Assembly (NCBI RefSeq): GCF_001014615.2
Contig: NZ_LBCQ02000013.1
Coordinates: 1-64,000 of the forward strand
Origin: Aquamicrobium sp. LC103
Lineage (GTDB): Bacteria; Pseudomonadota; Alphaproteobacteria; Rhizobiales; Rhizobiaceae
Reading direction: 5' to 3'
DNA: 64,000 nt
Shown: piece after piece, positions 53,063-61,916 of the stretch
Position numbering within the stretch: position 1 is the first letter of the stretch
Layout of the letters: every line of letters starts with the position of its first letter
The notes under the pieces: model-generated
The model's database searches: none
The model's input: only the letters and a program-made list of their open reading frames with translations
What the model was told of the DNA's origin: nothing
Translations under genes and position numbers: made by a program

Positions 53063-53935
53063 TTATTTTCCCGCCCTGCTGGCGATATCGCCGCTCGTAC
53101 GATGCCAGAAGACAAATTTGTACTGCATCCAGGAAACCATACCGAACATCAACAGGCCGAGAAAACTGAGATAGATGATCAGAGAGAACACGCGCGGCGT
53201 GTCAAGTTGCGCTGCCGCGACGCGGATCAGTTCCCCGAACCCGCGCCCGCCGCCGAGGAATTCGCCCGCAATGGCGCCCGACACCACGCTGATCGCCGCG
53301 ATCTTGAGCCCGGTGAAGAACTGCGGCAGTCCGGTCGGGATCTTGAGCTTCAACAGGGTCTGCAGCCTCGAAGCACCGATGCTCTTGAAAAGCATGCGCG
53401 CATTCTCGTCCGCTGCATGCAGGCCTGCCGCAGTGCCGACCACGATCGGAAATACCGAGATGAAGGCGGCAAGCGCAACCTTCGACGAAATGCCGAAGCC
53501 GAGCCAGGCGACGAAGAGCGGCGCGAAGGCGAGCTTCGGCATGGTGTCGATGGCAACGATGTAAGGCATGACCGCACGCTCGCCAATCGAGGTTTCCCCG
53601 ACCAGGATGCCGAGGGAAACCCCGATCGCGAGCGCGACGACGAAACCCCAGATCACCTCCTGCGCCGTCACCCAGAACGCCGCTAGCATATAGCTGCCGG
53701 AAAGAAGGCTGCGGCCGACAAAGCCCAGGTCGACGATGGTGGCGGCCGGCGAGGGAAGGATCAGCGGCGAGACGATGCCCGCCGAGGTGACGAGTTGCCA
53801 GAGCCCCAGAAAGCCCACCAGCAATATCAGCATGGAAACCCAGCGCGGCACCGCTGAGCCCAGTGACGTCCTCTCGGTCCAGATGGTGTCACCATCCGGG
53901 GAGGCAGCAGGTCCGGCCGCCGACAGTTCGCTCAT
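53063..53935 (-). CDS. ABC transporter permease, SsuC/TauC type
   Basis: This 290-residue permease has about six membrane segments and the EAA loop VAIDTMPKLAFAPLFVAWLGFGISSK and KSIGASRLQTLLKLKIPTGLPQFFTGLK, the SsuC/TauC/ThiX pattern. ATG 53935 overlaps the ATPase stop by 4 bp; the very long open frame upstream shadows the ATPase gene. The group moves sulfonates, nitrate, thiamine precursors or aromatic acids; the ligand here is unknown. Confidence 0.92.
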   Translation of the reverse strand: MSELSAAGPAASPDGDTIWTERTSLGSAVPRWVSMLILLVGFLGLWQLVTSAGIVSPLILPSPAATIVDLGFVGRSLLSGSYMLAAFWVTAQEVIWGFVVALAIGVSLGILVGETSIGERAVMPYIVAIDTMPKLAFAPLFVAWLGFGISSKVALAAFISVFPIVVGTAAGLHAADENARMLFKSIGASRLQTLLKLKIPTGLPQFFTGLKIAAISVVSGAIAGEFLGGGRGFGELIRVAAAQLDTPRVFSLIIYLSFLGLLMFGMVSWMQYKFVFWHRTSGDIASRAGK

Positions 53936-54732
53936 AGGAACGCTCCCTTGTCGAGAAGATTTCGGATCGTACTCACATGCTCGCCGAAGGCCGGCAGCGT
54001 CGTCATTTCGAGTGCGCGCGGGCGCGGCAGGTCGATCTCGACCGTGCGGACGACCCGACCTGGGCGCGCCGACATCACATGCACCACGTCGGACAGGATG
54101 ACCGCCTCTGAAATCGAATGCGTTACCAGGAACGCCGTGGCATTGCGTTCCATGCAGATGCGCTGCAGCTCCATGTTCATGAAATCGCGGGTGATCTCGT
54201 CGAGCGCGCTGAAGGGCTCGTCGAGGAGCAGCACCTCCGGCTCGGAGACGAGCATCCGGCAGATCGCCGCGCGCTGGGCCATGCCGCCGGACAGTTGCGA
54301 TGGATACGAGCTTTCGAAACCCTTCAGTCCGACGAGCTCGAGAAGCGCCGTCGCACGCGGCCTTGCTGCGTCCGCCGCCGCCTGCCCCTCGCGTATCTCG
54401 ATGGGCAGCAAAATGTTCTGCAAGGTCGTTCGCCACGGAAAGAGCGTTGCCTGCTGGAACATCATCCCGATGTCCGGGCGAGCGCCCATCACGGGCGTGC
54501 CCGAGAGAATGACGCGTCCCTTGGAAGGCGGGGTCAGCCCGGCCATGATCTTCAGGAGCGTGGATTTTCCGCATCCGCTGGAGCCGATGACGGAGTGGAA
54601 CTCGCCCTTTCGAAGTTTGAGGTCCACGCCCTCGAGGGCGACGACGGCGCGGTCTCCGTAGTGTTTGGAGACGTTTGACAGCTCATAGATGGGCGGCCGG
54701 AGTTCGCTTCCGGCCGTGATTGTCGCGGACAT
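53932..54732 (-). CDS. ABC transporter ATP-binding protein, SsuB/TauB type
   Basis: This 266-residue ATPase has Walker A GSSGCGKST (about 49-57), a Q-loop in GMMFQQATLFPW, signature LSGGMAQRAAICRML and Walker B VLLLDEPFSALDE. It forms an NMT1-type importer with the neighbours. ATG 54732 overlaps the stop of the binding-protein gene; ATG 54747 further upstream is a less likely start. Confidence 0.93.
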   Translation of the reverse strand: MSATITAGSELRPPIYELSNVSKHYGDRAVVALEGVDLKLRKGEFHSVIGSSGCGKSTLLKIMAGLTPPSKGRVILSGTPVMGARPDIGMMFQQATLFPWRTTLQNILLPIEIREGQAAADAARPRATALLELVGLKGFESSYPSQLSGGMAQRAAICRMLVSEPEVLLLDEPFSALDEITRDFMNMELQRICMERNATAFLVTHSISEAVILSDVVHVMSARPGRVVRTVEIDLPRPRALEMTTLPAFGEHVSTIRNLLDKGAFL

Positions 54733-55745
54733 CACTTCGCGTTCCACGCTTCCACGAACTCATTCGTGTAGGCTTGTGTCAGGTCGGGCAGAGGTCCGTC
54801 GAGGTCGCCCGACGCGACAAGCGTCTTCTGCCACAGCTCCCACGATTTCGGTTGCTGGTAGCCGTAGCCCTTGCCCGGGTCGAGCGGAGCCGTGAGATTG
54901 AAATAGACGTCGAGGAGAGCATTGGCGAACTCCATGTCCTCGAGCTGCTGCGGATTGCCGAGCTTGGCATTCTCCAGCGTCGCCTCGCGGTTTGCCGGAT
55001 CGATCCCGAACTTGATCCCCTTGACGAGCGCGCGCCCGAAGCGCTCCAGAACGTCGCGGTTTGCCTCCAGATATTCGCGCGTGACGACATAGCCATTGCC
55101 GAAGAACGCTTGAAACTCCGGCGGAGTGAGAATGCGCAGATCCACGCCGCGCAATTGCAAAGTCGCGACGCCCGCGGTGTCCGAAGCGTAGGCGTCGATC
55201 GATTTCTGCATGAAGCCGGCGACTGCCATTCCGCCTTCGCCCACCGTTATGAAAGAATAATCGTCACCTTCCTTCATGCCTGCGGCATCAAAGATCGAGC
55301 GGACGAACGCAACCTCCGCGCCGTCGGCGGTTCCCACTCCGATCACCTTGCCCTTGAGGTCGGTCGGCGATTGATAGGGCGAGTCTTCCGGGACGACGAG
55401 GTTGAACTGGCTGCGGGTGAAATAGTTGTAGATGTAGACGAGATCGGCACCGCCTTCGCGCGCGTTGAGAAGAGGGCCGGGACCCGGATGGCCCAATTGC
55501 GCCTGACCAGCAAGCAGCGCCTGGATGACCTGCGACGATCCATTGACGCTCTGCGGTTGGATGACCAGGCCTTCTTCCTCCAGATAACCTTCTCCCATTG
55601 CATTGTAGAGCGCGAAATAGCCGAGGCCGCCGGGGCTCGGCAGTGCGAGCGTCAGCTCCTGCATCTCCTGCGCGAAAAGCTGCGACGCCGACATCAAAAA
55701 CGACAGCGACGCGGCCGCCGCGATGAATTCCCTGCGCTTGATCAT
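54732..55745 (-). CDS. ABC transporter substrate-binding protein, NMT1/THI5 (SsuA-like) type
   Basis: This 337-residue exported protein starts at MIKRREFIAAAASLSFLM with a signal sequence whose KRREF start resembles a Tat motif, cleaved after LFA. The mature part has ALPSPGGLGYFALYNAMGEG, IQALLAGQAQLGHPGPGPLL and DLKGKVIGVGTADGAEVAF, the NMT1-type periplasmic fold. It heads the five-gene operon SBP-ATPase-permease-GntR-Ggt-like. A start at 55775 is possible but breaks the signal sequence. Confidence 0.9.
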   Translation of the reverse strand: MIKRREFIAAAASLSFLMSASQLFAQEMQELTLALPSPGGLGYFALYNAMGEGYLEEEGLVIQPQSVNGSSQVIQALLAGQAQLGHPGPGPLLNAREGGADLVYIYNYFTRSQFNLVVPEDSPYQSPTDLKGKVIGVGTADGAEVAFVRSIFDAAGMKEGDDYSFITVGEGGMAVAGFMQKSIDAYASDTAGVATLQLRGVDLRILTPPEFQAFFGNGYVVTREYLEANRDVLERFGRALVKGIKFGIDPANREATLENAKLGNPQQLEDMEFANALLDVYFNLTAPLDPGKGYGYQQPKSWELWQKTLVASGDLDGPLPDLTQAYTNEFVEAWNAK

Positions 55746-55826
55746 TGTTTGTCCCCTTCTGGTTGTCTGCTGCAACCGCGACAGGATGCATCAACCAAAC
55801 AGGCTGTCAACAGAAATTCATATTTT

Positions 55827-55840
55827 TGATAACCGTATCA
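55827..55840. promoter_or_regulatory. palindrome in the divergent FAH / NMT1-ABC gap
   Basis: TGATAACCGTATCA has perfect 5-bp arms (TGATA/TATCA) around ACCG and lies in AT-rich sequence between two divergent operons. It has the form of GntR/FadR operators and is a candidate site for the GntR protein encoded at 52307-53038. Confidence 0.5.
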
Positions 55841-55913
55841 TAATATGCATATTTAACTGGACAGGGGCAAAATCCTGCATATGCTCGCGTCGATTGAAAT
55901 CATGGGAAAAACG

Positions 55914-56633
55914 ATGACGACCAACGAGAAGCTTGCTGTTCCGGCACCTTTCCTGCCCACCCTTCCGATCGTGGGATCGGATGCGCGATTTCCTGTGCGC
56001 CGCATCTATTGCGTGGGCCGCAACTACGTGGCCCACGTGCGGGAAATGGGGGGTGACGAGACGCGAGACTTCCCGTTGATTTTCCAGAAGCCCGCCGATT
56101 CCGTCGTGCATGACGGTGGGGTGGTCCCATATCCGCCGAAGACGGACAATTTCCACTATGAATTGGAGTTGATGGTGGCGATGAAGTCAGGCGGGTACAA
56201 TATTCCCGAGGCCGAAGCGCTTTCCCATGTCTTCGGCTATGGCATCTGTCTCGACATGACCCGACGCACGGTGCTCGATACGCCCGACAGTCTTCGTCTT
56301 CCTTGGGAGCTTAAGAAATCCTTTGACCATTCGGCTCCCTGCGGACCGATTTTCCCCGTCGAACAGGTCGGTCATCCTTCGAGTGGGAGCATCCGGTTGG
56401 AGGTCGACGGAGTTGCCAAGCAGGATTCCGACCTTGGTTTGATGATCTGGCGAACGCCCGAGATTATCTCGACCCTCTCGCGCTATTTCTCACTCGAACC
56501 TGGCGACATCATCATGACCGGCACGCCCGATGGCGTCGGACCCGTCGCTCCAGGCAACGTGCTGGTCGGCAGCATCGAAACGCTCGGAACGCTGACGGTG
56601 ACGATCGGAGAACCAGCGGCGGTTGCCGCCTGA
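55914..56633 (+). CDS. fumarylacetoacetate hydrolase (FAH) family protein
   Basis: This 239-residue FAH-family enzyme has RIYCVGRNYVAHVREMG, FLIFQKP-like FPLIFQKPADSVV, metal ligands in HYELELMVAM (Glu, Glu) and GICLDMTRR (Asp), and the closing PGDIIMTGTPDGVGPV. Family members hydrolyse or decarboxylate diketo acids, or act as acylpyruvases. It is divergent from the NMT1-type operon, which suggests it handles a product of the imported compound. ATG 55914 is favoured; ATG 55881 and 55902 are in frame upstream. Confidence 0.88.
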   Translation: MTTNEKLAVPAPFLPTLPIVGSDARFPVRRIYCVGRNYVAHVREMGGDETRDFPLIFQKPADSVVHDGGVVPYPPKTDNFHYELELMVAMKSGGYNIPEAEALSHVFGYGICLDMTRRTVLDTPDSLRLPWELKKSFDHSAPCGPIFPVEQVGHPSSGSIRLEVDGVAKQDSDLGLMIWRTPEIISTLSRYFSLEPGDIIMTGTPDGVGPVAPGNVLVGSIETLGTLTVTIGEPAAVAA

Positions 56634-56675
56634 CGCGTTCCTTGCGCTCGGCAAGCCGAAGCGGAACACGCGTGA

Positions 56676-56700
56676 CGGCGGCATCAAGCCGATGCCGCCG
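56676..56700. terminator. stem-loop between convergent FAH and LivK-type genes
   Basis: CGGCGGCATC (56676-56685) pairs with GATGCCGCCG (56691-56700) around AAGCC. Convergent location suggests a shared terminator for both operons, although no T-run follows. Confidence 0.6.
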
Positions 56701-56741
56701 CTGCCTTCGCGAAGTGCTGCTCGATCTGCGAGCGGTGGGTG

Positions 56742-57884
56742 TTACTCCACCAGTTCGAACTTTCCGTCCTTTGCCGTCAGGAGCACGACACCGCGCTCGT
56801 CGAGGCCGTAGTGATTGTCGGGCGTGAATTCGAACACGCCCTGGCTGGCCGGGAAGGGACCTCCCGTCTCGATCGCGTCGCGAAGTGCCGCACGGAATTC
56901 CGGCGTGCCCGGTTCGGCGGTCTTGCGCGCGATCGGGACCGCTTTCTTCAGGATCGCCATGGCGTCGTGAATGTGGGCGCCGAACTGCGTGCGGGTGCCT
57001 TCTCCGAAACGCTCTTCATAGGCCGTGACATAGGCGACGCCCTCTGCCTTCGTCTCGGAATCGTCGGCCTGCAATTCGGCGACCATGACCGGGCCGGAAG
57101 CGAAGATCGTGTTTTCGGCGGCTTCTTGAGCGATACGCAGGAAGTCGAAGGTCACGGCGCCATGCGTCTGGTAGATCGGGCCGGCGTAGCCACGCTCGCG
57201 CAGGGCGAGCTGAGGCAAGGCAGCCCCGGTTCCGGAGGCGCCGACCAGGACGGCGTCGGGCCGCGCGGCGACGAGTTTCAGCACCTGCCCGGAGACCGAC
57301 GTATCCGGTCGGGCATAGCGTTCGTCGGCAATCATCTCCAGGCCATACTCCGCGCCGATCGCGCTCATCTGGCTCACCCAGAGGTCGCCGTAGGAATCGG
57401 AGAAGCCGATATAGCCAACGGTCTTGATGCCGTCCTTCTGCATGCGCGCAAAGAGCGTGCGCGCGATCAGCCCGGCGTCCTGTGGCAGGACGAAGGTCCA
57501 TTTTCCCGCCGCGACGTTCGGCGGCACCGGCGAGCCGGCAAGATGTGGCGTGCTGGTTTCCGCCGCCACGCCGGAAATGGCGATCGAGGCGGGCGTGAGC
57601 GCCGAGCCGACGATGACGTCGACCTTGTCGTCGGTGATGAGCCGGCGCGCATTCGTCGTCGCGATCGATGGGTCACCCTGGTCGTCGAGAACGATGACCT
57701 TGAGCTTCTCGCCGTCGAGTTCCTGCGGCCACAGTTCGACCGAGTTCTTCAGCGGAATGCCGAGCGCCGCGCCTGAGCCCGTGGACGATACCGTGACGCC
57801 GATGGTGATATCGGCGAAGGCGGAGACCGCACCCAGCGGGGCTACCAGAAGCGCGACCGCGATCGCCTTTGAAAGACATTTCAT
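56742..57884 (-). CDS. branched-chain amino acid-type (LivK) substrate-binding protein
   Basis: This 380-residue exported protein has the signal peptide LSKAIAVALLVAPLGAVSAFA and the type I periplasmic-binding fold: ITIGVTVSSTGSGAALGIPL, VDVIVGSALTPASIAISGVA, KTVGYIGFSDSYGD and ALRDAIETGGPFPASQGVFEF. No LivHMGF permease or ATPase genes lie nearby. It follows the Dpp-type operon on the same strand after a 157-bp gap, so it is an orphan that may serve a transporter elsewhere or be used by an unusual partner. Confidence 0.9.
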   Translation of the reverse strand: MKCLSKAIAVALLVAPLGAVSAFADITIGVTVSSTGSGAALGIPLKNSVELWPQELDGEKLKVIVLDDQGDPSIATTNARRLITDDKVDVIVGSALTPASIAISGVAAETSTPHLAGSPVPPNVAAGKWTFVLPQDAGLIARTLFARMQKDGIKTVGYIGFSDSYGDLWVSQMSAIGAEYGLEMIADERYARPDTSVSGQVLKLVAARPDAVLVGASGTGAALPQLALRERGYAGPIYQTHGAVTFDFLRIAQEAAENTIFASGPVMVAELQADDSETKAEGVAYVTAYEERFGEGTRTQFGAHIHDAMAILKKAVPIARKTAEPGTPEFRAALRDAIETGGPFPASQGVFEFTPDNHYGLDERGVVLLTAKDGKFELVE

Positions 57885-58041
57885 ATTTTCCTCCCTGAGA
57901 CTTGTTCCCGATTTTCTCGGAATTGTTATTCAATATAATCGTGCCGCGGTTCCGTCAATTCAGGTAGCGGGCGGGCTGGTGCGAGCAAGGGTGGGTTTGC
58001 GTCGTCCGCGTATAGGCGTGAATGCCGAAGAGATGGCAGCC

Positions 58042-58911
58042 CTATCGTATCGTCGGATCGAGCTTGTCGCGCAGCCAGTCGCCGATCAGGCTGATCGAAA
58101 GCGTGGTGAACATGATCACGAAGGCTGGCATCAGCATGATCCACGGCGCCAACGTCAGATATTCGCGGCCGTATCCAACCATGTTGCCGAGGCTGGTCAT
58201 CGGCGGCTGCACACCGAGGCCGAGGAAGGAGAGGCTGCTTTCGAGCAGGATGATCTCCGGGAAGGTGAGGGTCATCGAGACGATCAGGGTGGAGGCGATG
58301 TTGGGCAATATGTGCTTGAAATAGACGCGCGAAGGCGTCGCGCCGAGTTGGACGACCGCACCCGCATAGCCCTGTGCATTGGCGGAGATGGCGAGGCCGC
58401 GCGCGATGCGGGCATAGCGTTCCCAGCCGAAGAAACCCATCAGGCAGATGAGCAACATGAGCGAATTGCCGAAGAAGGCGAGCACCGCGAGCGATAGGAT
58501 GAGAAACGGAAGCGCGGCCTGAAAATCCGCCAGCATCAGCACGATCTGCTCCACTATGCCGCGGAAATGGGCGGCCAGAAAGCCGAGCAGCGTTCCGAAC
58601 ACCGCGGAAATGATGGTCGCGCTGAAGGCGATGAGAAGCGAGACGCGGATCGATTCGATCAGCCGCGAAAGCACGTCGCGGCCGAGCTCGTCGGTGCCGA
58701 GCAGATGCGCGGGATTGCCTGGCAAGGAAAGACGGTTCTGCAGATCCATCGCGGTGAAATTGTAGGGCCGTATCCAGTCGGCGGAGAGAGCGATGGCGAC
58801 CATCAGCGCGAGCCAGGCGAAGCCGAGGACGACGAGGAAGGGCGGCAGCCTGCGCTTGCCTTTTGAGGAAGCAGGCGTCGCCTCTGTGGAGTGGAGCACG
58901 GTATCGGTCAT
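58042..58911 (-). CDS. oligopeptide-type ABC permease, DppC class
   Basis: This 289-residue permease has the N-terminal segment PPFLVVLGFAWLALMVAIAL, the HLLGTDELGRDVLSRLI motif, and the EAA loop VVQLGATPSRVYFKHILPNI with LESSLSFLGLGVQPP. Start ATG 58911 lies 5 bp after the DppB stop. Fifth gene of the operon that begins with the binding protein at 63551. Confidence 0.93.
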   Translation of the reverse strand: MTDTVLHSTEATPASSKGKRRLPPFLVVLGFAWLALMVAIALSADWIRPYNFTAMDLQNRLSLPGNPAHLLGTDELGRDVLSRLIESIRVSLLIAFSATIISAVFGTLLGFLAAHFRGIVEQIVLMLADFQAALPFLILSLAVLAFFGNSLMLLICLMGFFGWERYARIARGLAISANAQGYAGAVVQLGATPSRVYFKHILPNIASTLIVSMTLTFPEIILLESSLSFLGLGVQPPMTSLGNMVGYGREYLTLAPWIMLMPAFVIMFTTLSISLIGDWLRDKLDPTIR

Positions 58912-58916
58912 CTGCT

Positions 58917-59846
58917 TCAGGCTTTCGCGTAATTGTTGCGCAGGCGCGGATCGAGATAGCCGTAGAGGATGTCGACCACGAAATTGGAGACGACCATGGT
59001 CACCGCGATCAGGAGCAGGATGCACTGCACCACCGCGAGATCGCGGTTCGACACGGCGATTACGAGCAGTCGGCCGACGCCGGGCCAGGAAAACAGCGAT
59101 TCGATCACCACCGCGCCGGCCACCAGTGAGCCGACCATGAAGCCGACGATGGTCACGATCGGGATCGCGGCGTTCGGCATGGCGTGGCCTCGTATGACGC
59201 GTGGCCATGAAACGCCCTTTGCGCTCGCTGTACGGATATAGGGCTGGCCGAGCACCTCGATCATCGCGCTGCGGGAGAAGCGGGCGAGGACGGCGGCGCC
59301 GCCGATGCCCATGGTCGCGATCGGCAGGGCCGCGTGAAGCCAGCTATCCTGTCCACCGGAGGGGAGCCAGCCGAGCGTAACCGAGAATATCAGCACCAGG
59401 ATCAGGCCGAGCACGAAGCTCGGCATGGTGAAGCCGACGACGGCGCCGATCATGACGATCCGGTCGACGATGCTATCGCGATGGAGCGCCGCATAGACGC
59501 CGGCGGGAATGCCGATCGCAAGCTTCAGGATGAGCGTCGGCACCGTCAGCTGCAGCGTTGCGGGAATGCGCTCCGCCACCAGCTCGATCGCCGGGCGGCC
59601 GTCACGCATCGACATGCCGAGATCACCCTGGAGGATGGCGCCGAAATAGCTGAGGTACTGCACCCATATCGGATCATTGAGCCCCCACGCTTCGCGAAAA
59701 GCGGCCACCGCCGAGGGAGGCGCCTCGGGGCCGAGGATGATCGTTGCCGGGTCGCCGGACATGCGCAGCACGACGAAGGCAAAGGTCACGACCAGGGCAA
59801 TGGTCACCAACGCCCGGAAAAGCCGCAAGAGGAAGAATCGAAGCAT
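58917..59846 (-). CDS. oligopeptide-type ABC permease, DppB class
   Basis: This 309-residue DppB/GsiC-like permease has the N-terminal FLLRLFRALVTIALVVTFAF, RMSGDPA, VLGQPYIRTASAKGVSWPRV (EAA loop) and SLFSWPGVGRLLVIAVSNRD. About six membrane segments. It lies 3 bp after the DppF stop and 5 bp before DppC. Confidence 0.93.
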   Translation of the reverse strand: MLRFFLLRLFRALVTIALVVTFAFVVLRMSGDPATIILGPEAPPSAVAAFREAWGLNDPIWVQYLSYFGAILQGDLGMSMRDGRPAIELVAERIPATLQLTVPTLILKLAIGIPAGVYAALHRDSIVDRIVMIGAVVGFTMPSFVLGLILVLIFSVTLGWLPSGGQDSWLHAALPIATMGIGGAAVLARFSRSAMIEVLGQPYIRTASAKGVSWPRVIRGHAMPNAAIPIVTIVGFMVGSLVAGAVVIESLFSWPGVGRLLVIAVSNRDLAVVQCILLLIAVTMVVSNFVVDILYGYLDPRLRNNYAKA

Positions 59847-59849
59847 GGA

Positions 59850-60842
59850 TCAACTCGCAATCGAGGCGGGCACCTGCGCGGGGCCGAGCAGGTGGCATGC
59901 GACCTCGCGTTCGGCCGCGACGGTGAGCAGTTGAGGGTTTTCGGTCCTGCAACGTGCGGTCGCGAAGCGGCAGCGCGGATGGAACGCGCAGCCGGAAGGG
60001 CGCGACGCCGGATTTGGCGGTTCGCCTTCCAGGATGATCCGGTCGGTCAGCGAGGTGCCAGGGACCGGAACGCTGGAGACGAGCGCCTGCGTGTAGGGGT
60101 GGAACGGCTTGGAAAAAATCTCGTCGGAGGGACCTTCCTCCACGACGCGGCCGAGATACATCACCACCACCCGGTCGCAGATGTTGCGCACCACCTTGAG
60201 GTCGTGGCTGATGAAGATCATGGCGATGCCATGCTCTTCCTGAAGGTCGCGCAGGAGATTCACGACCTGCGCCTGGATCGACACGTCGAGTGCCGAGACT
60301 GGCTCGTCGCAGACGAGAAGCTCCGGGCCGCAGGCGATGGCGCGGGCGATCACCACGCGCTGGCGCTGGCCGCCGGAGAGCTCGTGCGGATATTGGCTCG
60401 CTTGGTCGGGGCGCAATCCCACCGCCCGCATCAACTCCGCGACGCGCTCCTTGCGCTCCTCCGGTGTGCCGATTTCGTGGATTTCGAGAGGCTCCTCGAT
60501 CTGTTCGCCGATCGGAATGCGGCGATCGAGCGCTGCAAGCGGATCCTGGTAGACGAGTTGCATTCTTCTGCGCAGGCCGCGCCATTCCGGCGTCTTGAGA
60601 CCGGGCATCGCGGCGCCGTCGAAGGTGACGCGACCGCCGGTCGGATCCTCCAGCCCCAGCACGAGCCGTCCGGTCGTCGATTTGCCGGATCCGGATTCGC
60701 CGACGATGCCCAGCGTCCTGCCCTTGTCGATGGAGAGCGATACGTCCTCCACCGCCTTGACGAGCGTCGGCTTGGTGAAGGCGCCGCGGCGCGACGCGTA
60801 GGTCTTGACCAGATGCCTGGCCGAGAGGAGCGGCATGCTCAT
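59850..60842 (-). CDS. oligopeptide-type ABC ATP-binding protein, DppF/OppF class
   Basis: This 330-residue ATPase has Walker [13 protein letters not shown] (about 51-62), signature [16 protein letters not shown], Walker B LLVCDEPVSALD, and the C-terminal oligopeptide domain with the CAFHPRCRFATARCRTENP cysteine motif. ATG 60842 overlaps the DppD stop by 4 bp; the longer open frame is a shadow of DppD. Confidence 0.93.
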   Translation of the reverse strand: MSMPLLSARHLVKTYASRRGAFTKPTLVKAVEDVSLSIDKGRTLGIVGESGSGKSTTGRLVLGLEDPTGGRVTFDGAAMPGLKTPEWRGLRRRMQLVYQDPLAALDRRIPIGEQIEEPLEIHEIGTPEERKERVAELMRAVGLRPDQASQYPHELSGGQRQRVVIARAIACGPELLVCDEPVSALDVSIQAQVVNLLRDLQEEHGIAMIFISHDLKVVRNICDRVVVMYLGRVVEEGPSDEIFSKPFHPYTQALVSSVPVPGTSLTDRIILEGEPPNPASRPSGCAFHPRCRFATARCRTENPQLLTVAAEREVACHLLGPAQVPASIAS

Positions 60843-61846
60843 GCGGTTTCCAGTTCGCCTTGGCGGGTCCTTGCCTTGGCCGGTCGGCGCGCCGGTGTTT
60901 CGGCGATGACGGGATTGAAGCATGCGACCGCGCGTTCGTTTTCTTCCAAGAGCGCGGGTCGGGCCTCCGCGCAGCGAGCCGTCGCCTCGGTGCAGCGCGG
61001 CGCGAAGGCGCATCCTTTCGGCAATCGGGAAGGCTGGGGAACAGTCCCTTCAATGGGCGAGAGACGAGCGCGACCGCCGTCAAGGCGCGGGATCGCGCCG
61101 AACAGGCCCTTGGTGTAGGGATGGCGGGGCGCGCGGAACAGGCTTGCCGTCGAGCATTTCTCGACGATGCGCCCGGCATACATTACGCAGACGCGCTCGC
61201 AGATCTGCGAGACGGCGCCGAGATCGTGGCTGATGAAGACGACGGCCATTCCGGTTTCGGTGCGCAACTGCGCCAGGAGATCCAATATCTGCGCCTGAAT
61301 GGTCGCGTCGAGCGCCGTCGTCGGCTCGTCGGCAATCAGGATGTCGGGCTCCCCGGCAAGCGCCATGGCGATCATCAGGCGCTGGTTCTGGCCGCCGGAG
61401 AACTCATGTGGATAATTGTCCAGCCTGCGCGCCGCATCGGGAATTCCGACGAGCTCGATCAGGCGGCGGGCTTCGGCACGGGCGGCCGGTCCCGTCATGC
61501 CATGGTGGAGGTGGATCGCCTCCTCGATCTGCCTGCCTACCCGGATGACCGGATTGAGCGAGCTTGAAGGATCCTGGAAGATCATCGCGATGCGGCGCCC
61601 GCGCACGGCCTCGAGATGCTTGCGCGGCGCCTCGACGAGATTCGTACCCTCCAGCATGACCTCGCCGGTGACCTGCGCCTTCTTCGGCAGCAGGCCGAGC
61701 GCTGCCAGCCAGGTGACGGATTTGCCGCAGCCGGACTCGCCGACAAGCCCGACGGCCTCGCCCCGCTCGATGGCGAGATCGATGCCGTGCAGCACATGCA
61801 CTCCATCGAACGCTACTTTAAGATCGCGGATGTCCACCAAAGGCAT
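60839..61846 (-). CDS. oligopeptide-type ABC ATP-binding protein, DppD/OppD class
   Basis: This 335-residue ATPase starts at MPLVDIRDL (ATG 61846). It has Walker [14 protein letters not shown], a signature variant [16 protein letters not shown], Walker [13 protein letters not shown] and the C-terminal [20 protein letters not shown] cysteine motif. It works with DppF-, DppB- and DppC-type products. It lies 70 bp after the binding-protein gene. Confidence 0.93.
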   Translation of the reverse strand: MPLVDIRDLKVAFDGVHVLHGIDLAIERGEAVGLVGESGCGKSVTWLAALGLLPKKAQVTGEVMLEGTNLVEAPRKHLEAVRGRRIAMIFQDPSSSLNPVIRVGRQIEEAIHLHHGMTGPAARAEARRLIELVGIPDAARRLDNYPHEFSGGQNQRLMIAMALAGEPDILIADEPTTALDATIQAQILDLLAQLRTETGMAVVFISHDLGAVSQICERVCVMYAGRIVEKCSTASLFRAPRHPYTKGLFGAIPRLDGGRARLSPIEGTVPQPSRLPKGCAFAPRCTEATARCAEARPALLEENERAVACFNPVIAETPARRPAKARTRQGELETA

Positions 61847-61916
61847 CGCCGACCCTCCTGTCCCTGTAGTTGACGAGAAGACCGCGCGTCGGGAAGACAC
61901 GCGGTCTGCTTTGGAG

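Noticed and set aside
54720-55829. 369-codon plus-strand frame opposite the NMT1-type SBP
   Set aside because: Antisense shadow with no domain; the minus-strand gene has signal peptide and family blocks.
59334-61118. 594-codon plus-strand frame opposite the DppB/DppF genes
   Set aside because: Antisense shadow rich in Arg, Gly and His with no domain; the minus-strand genes carry all family motifs.
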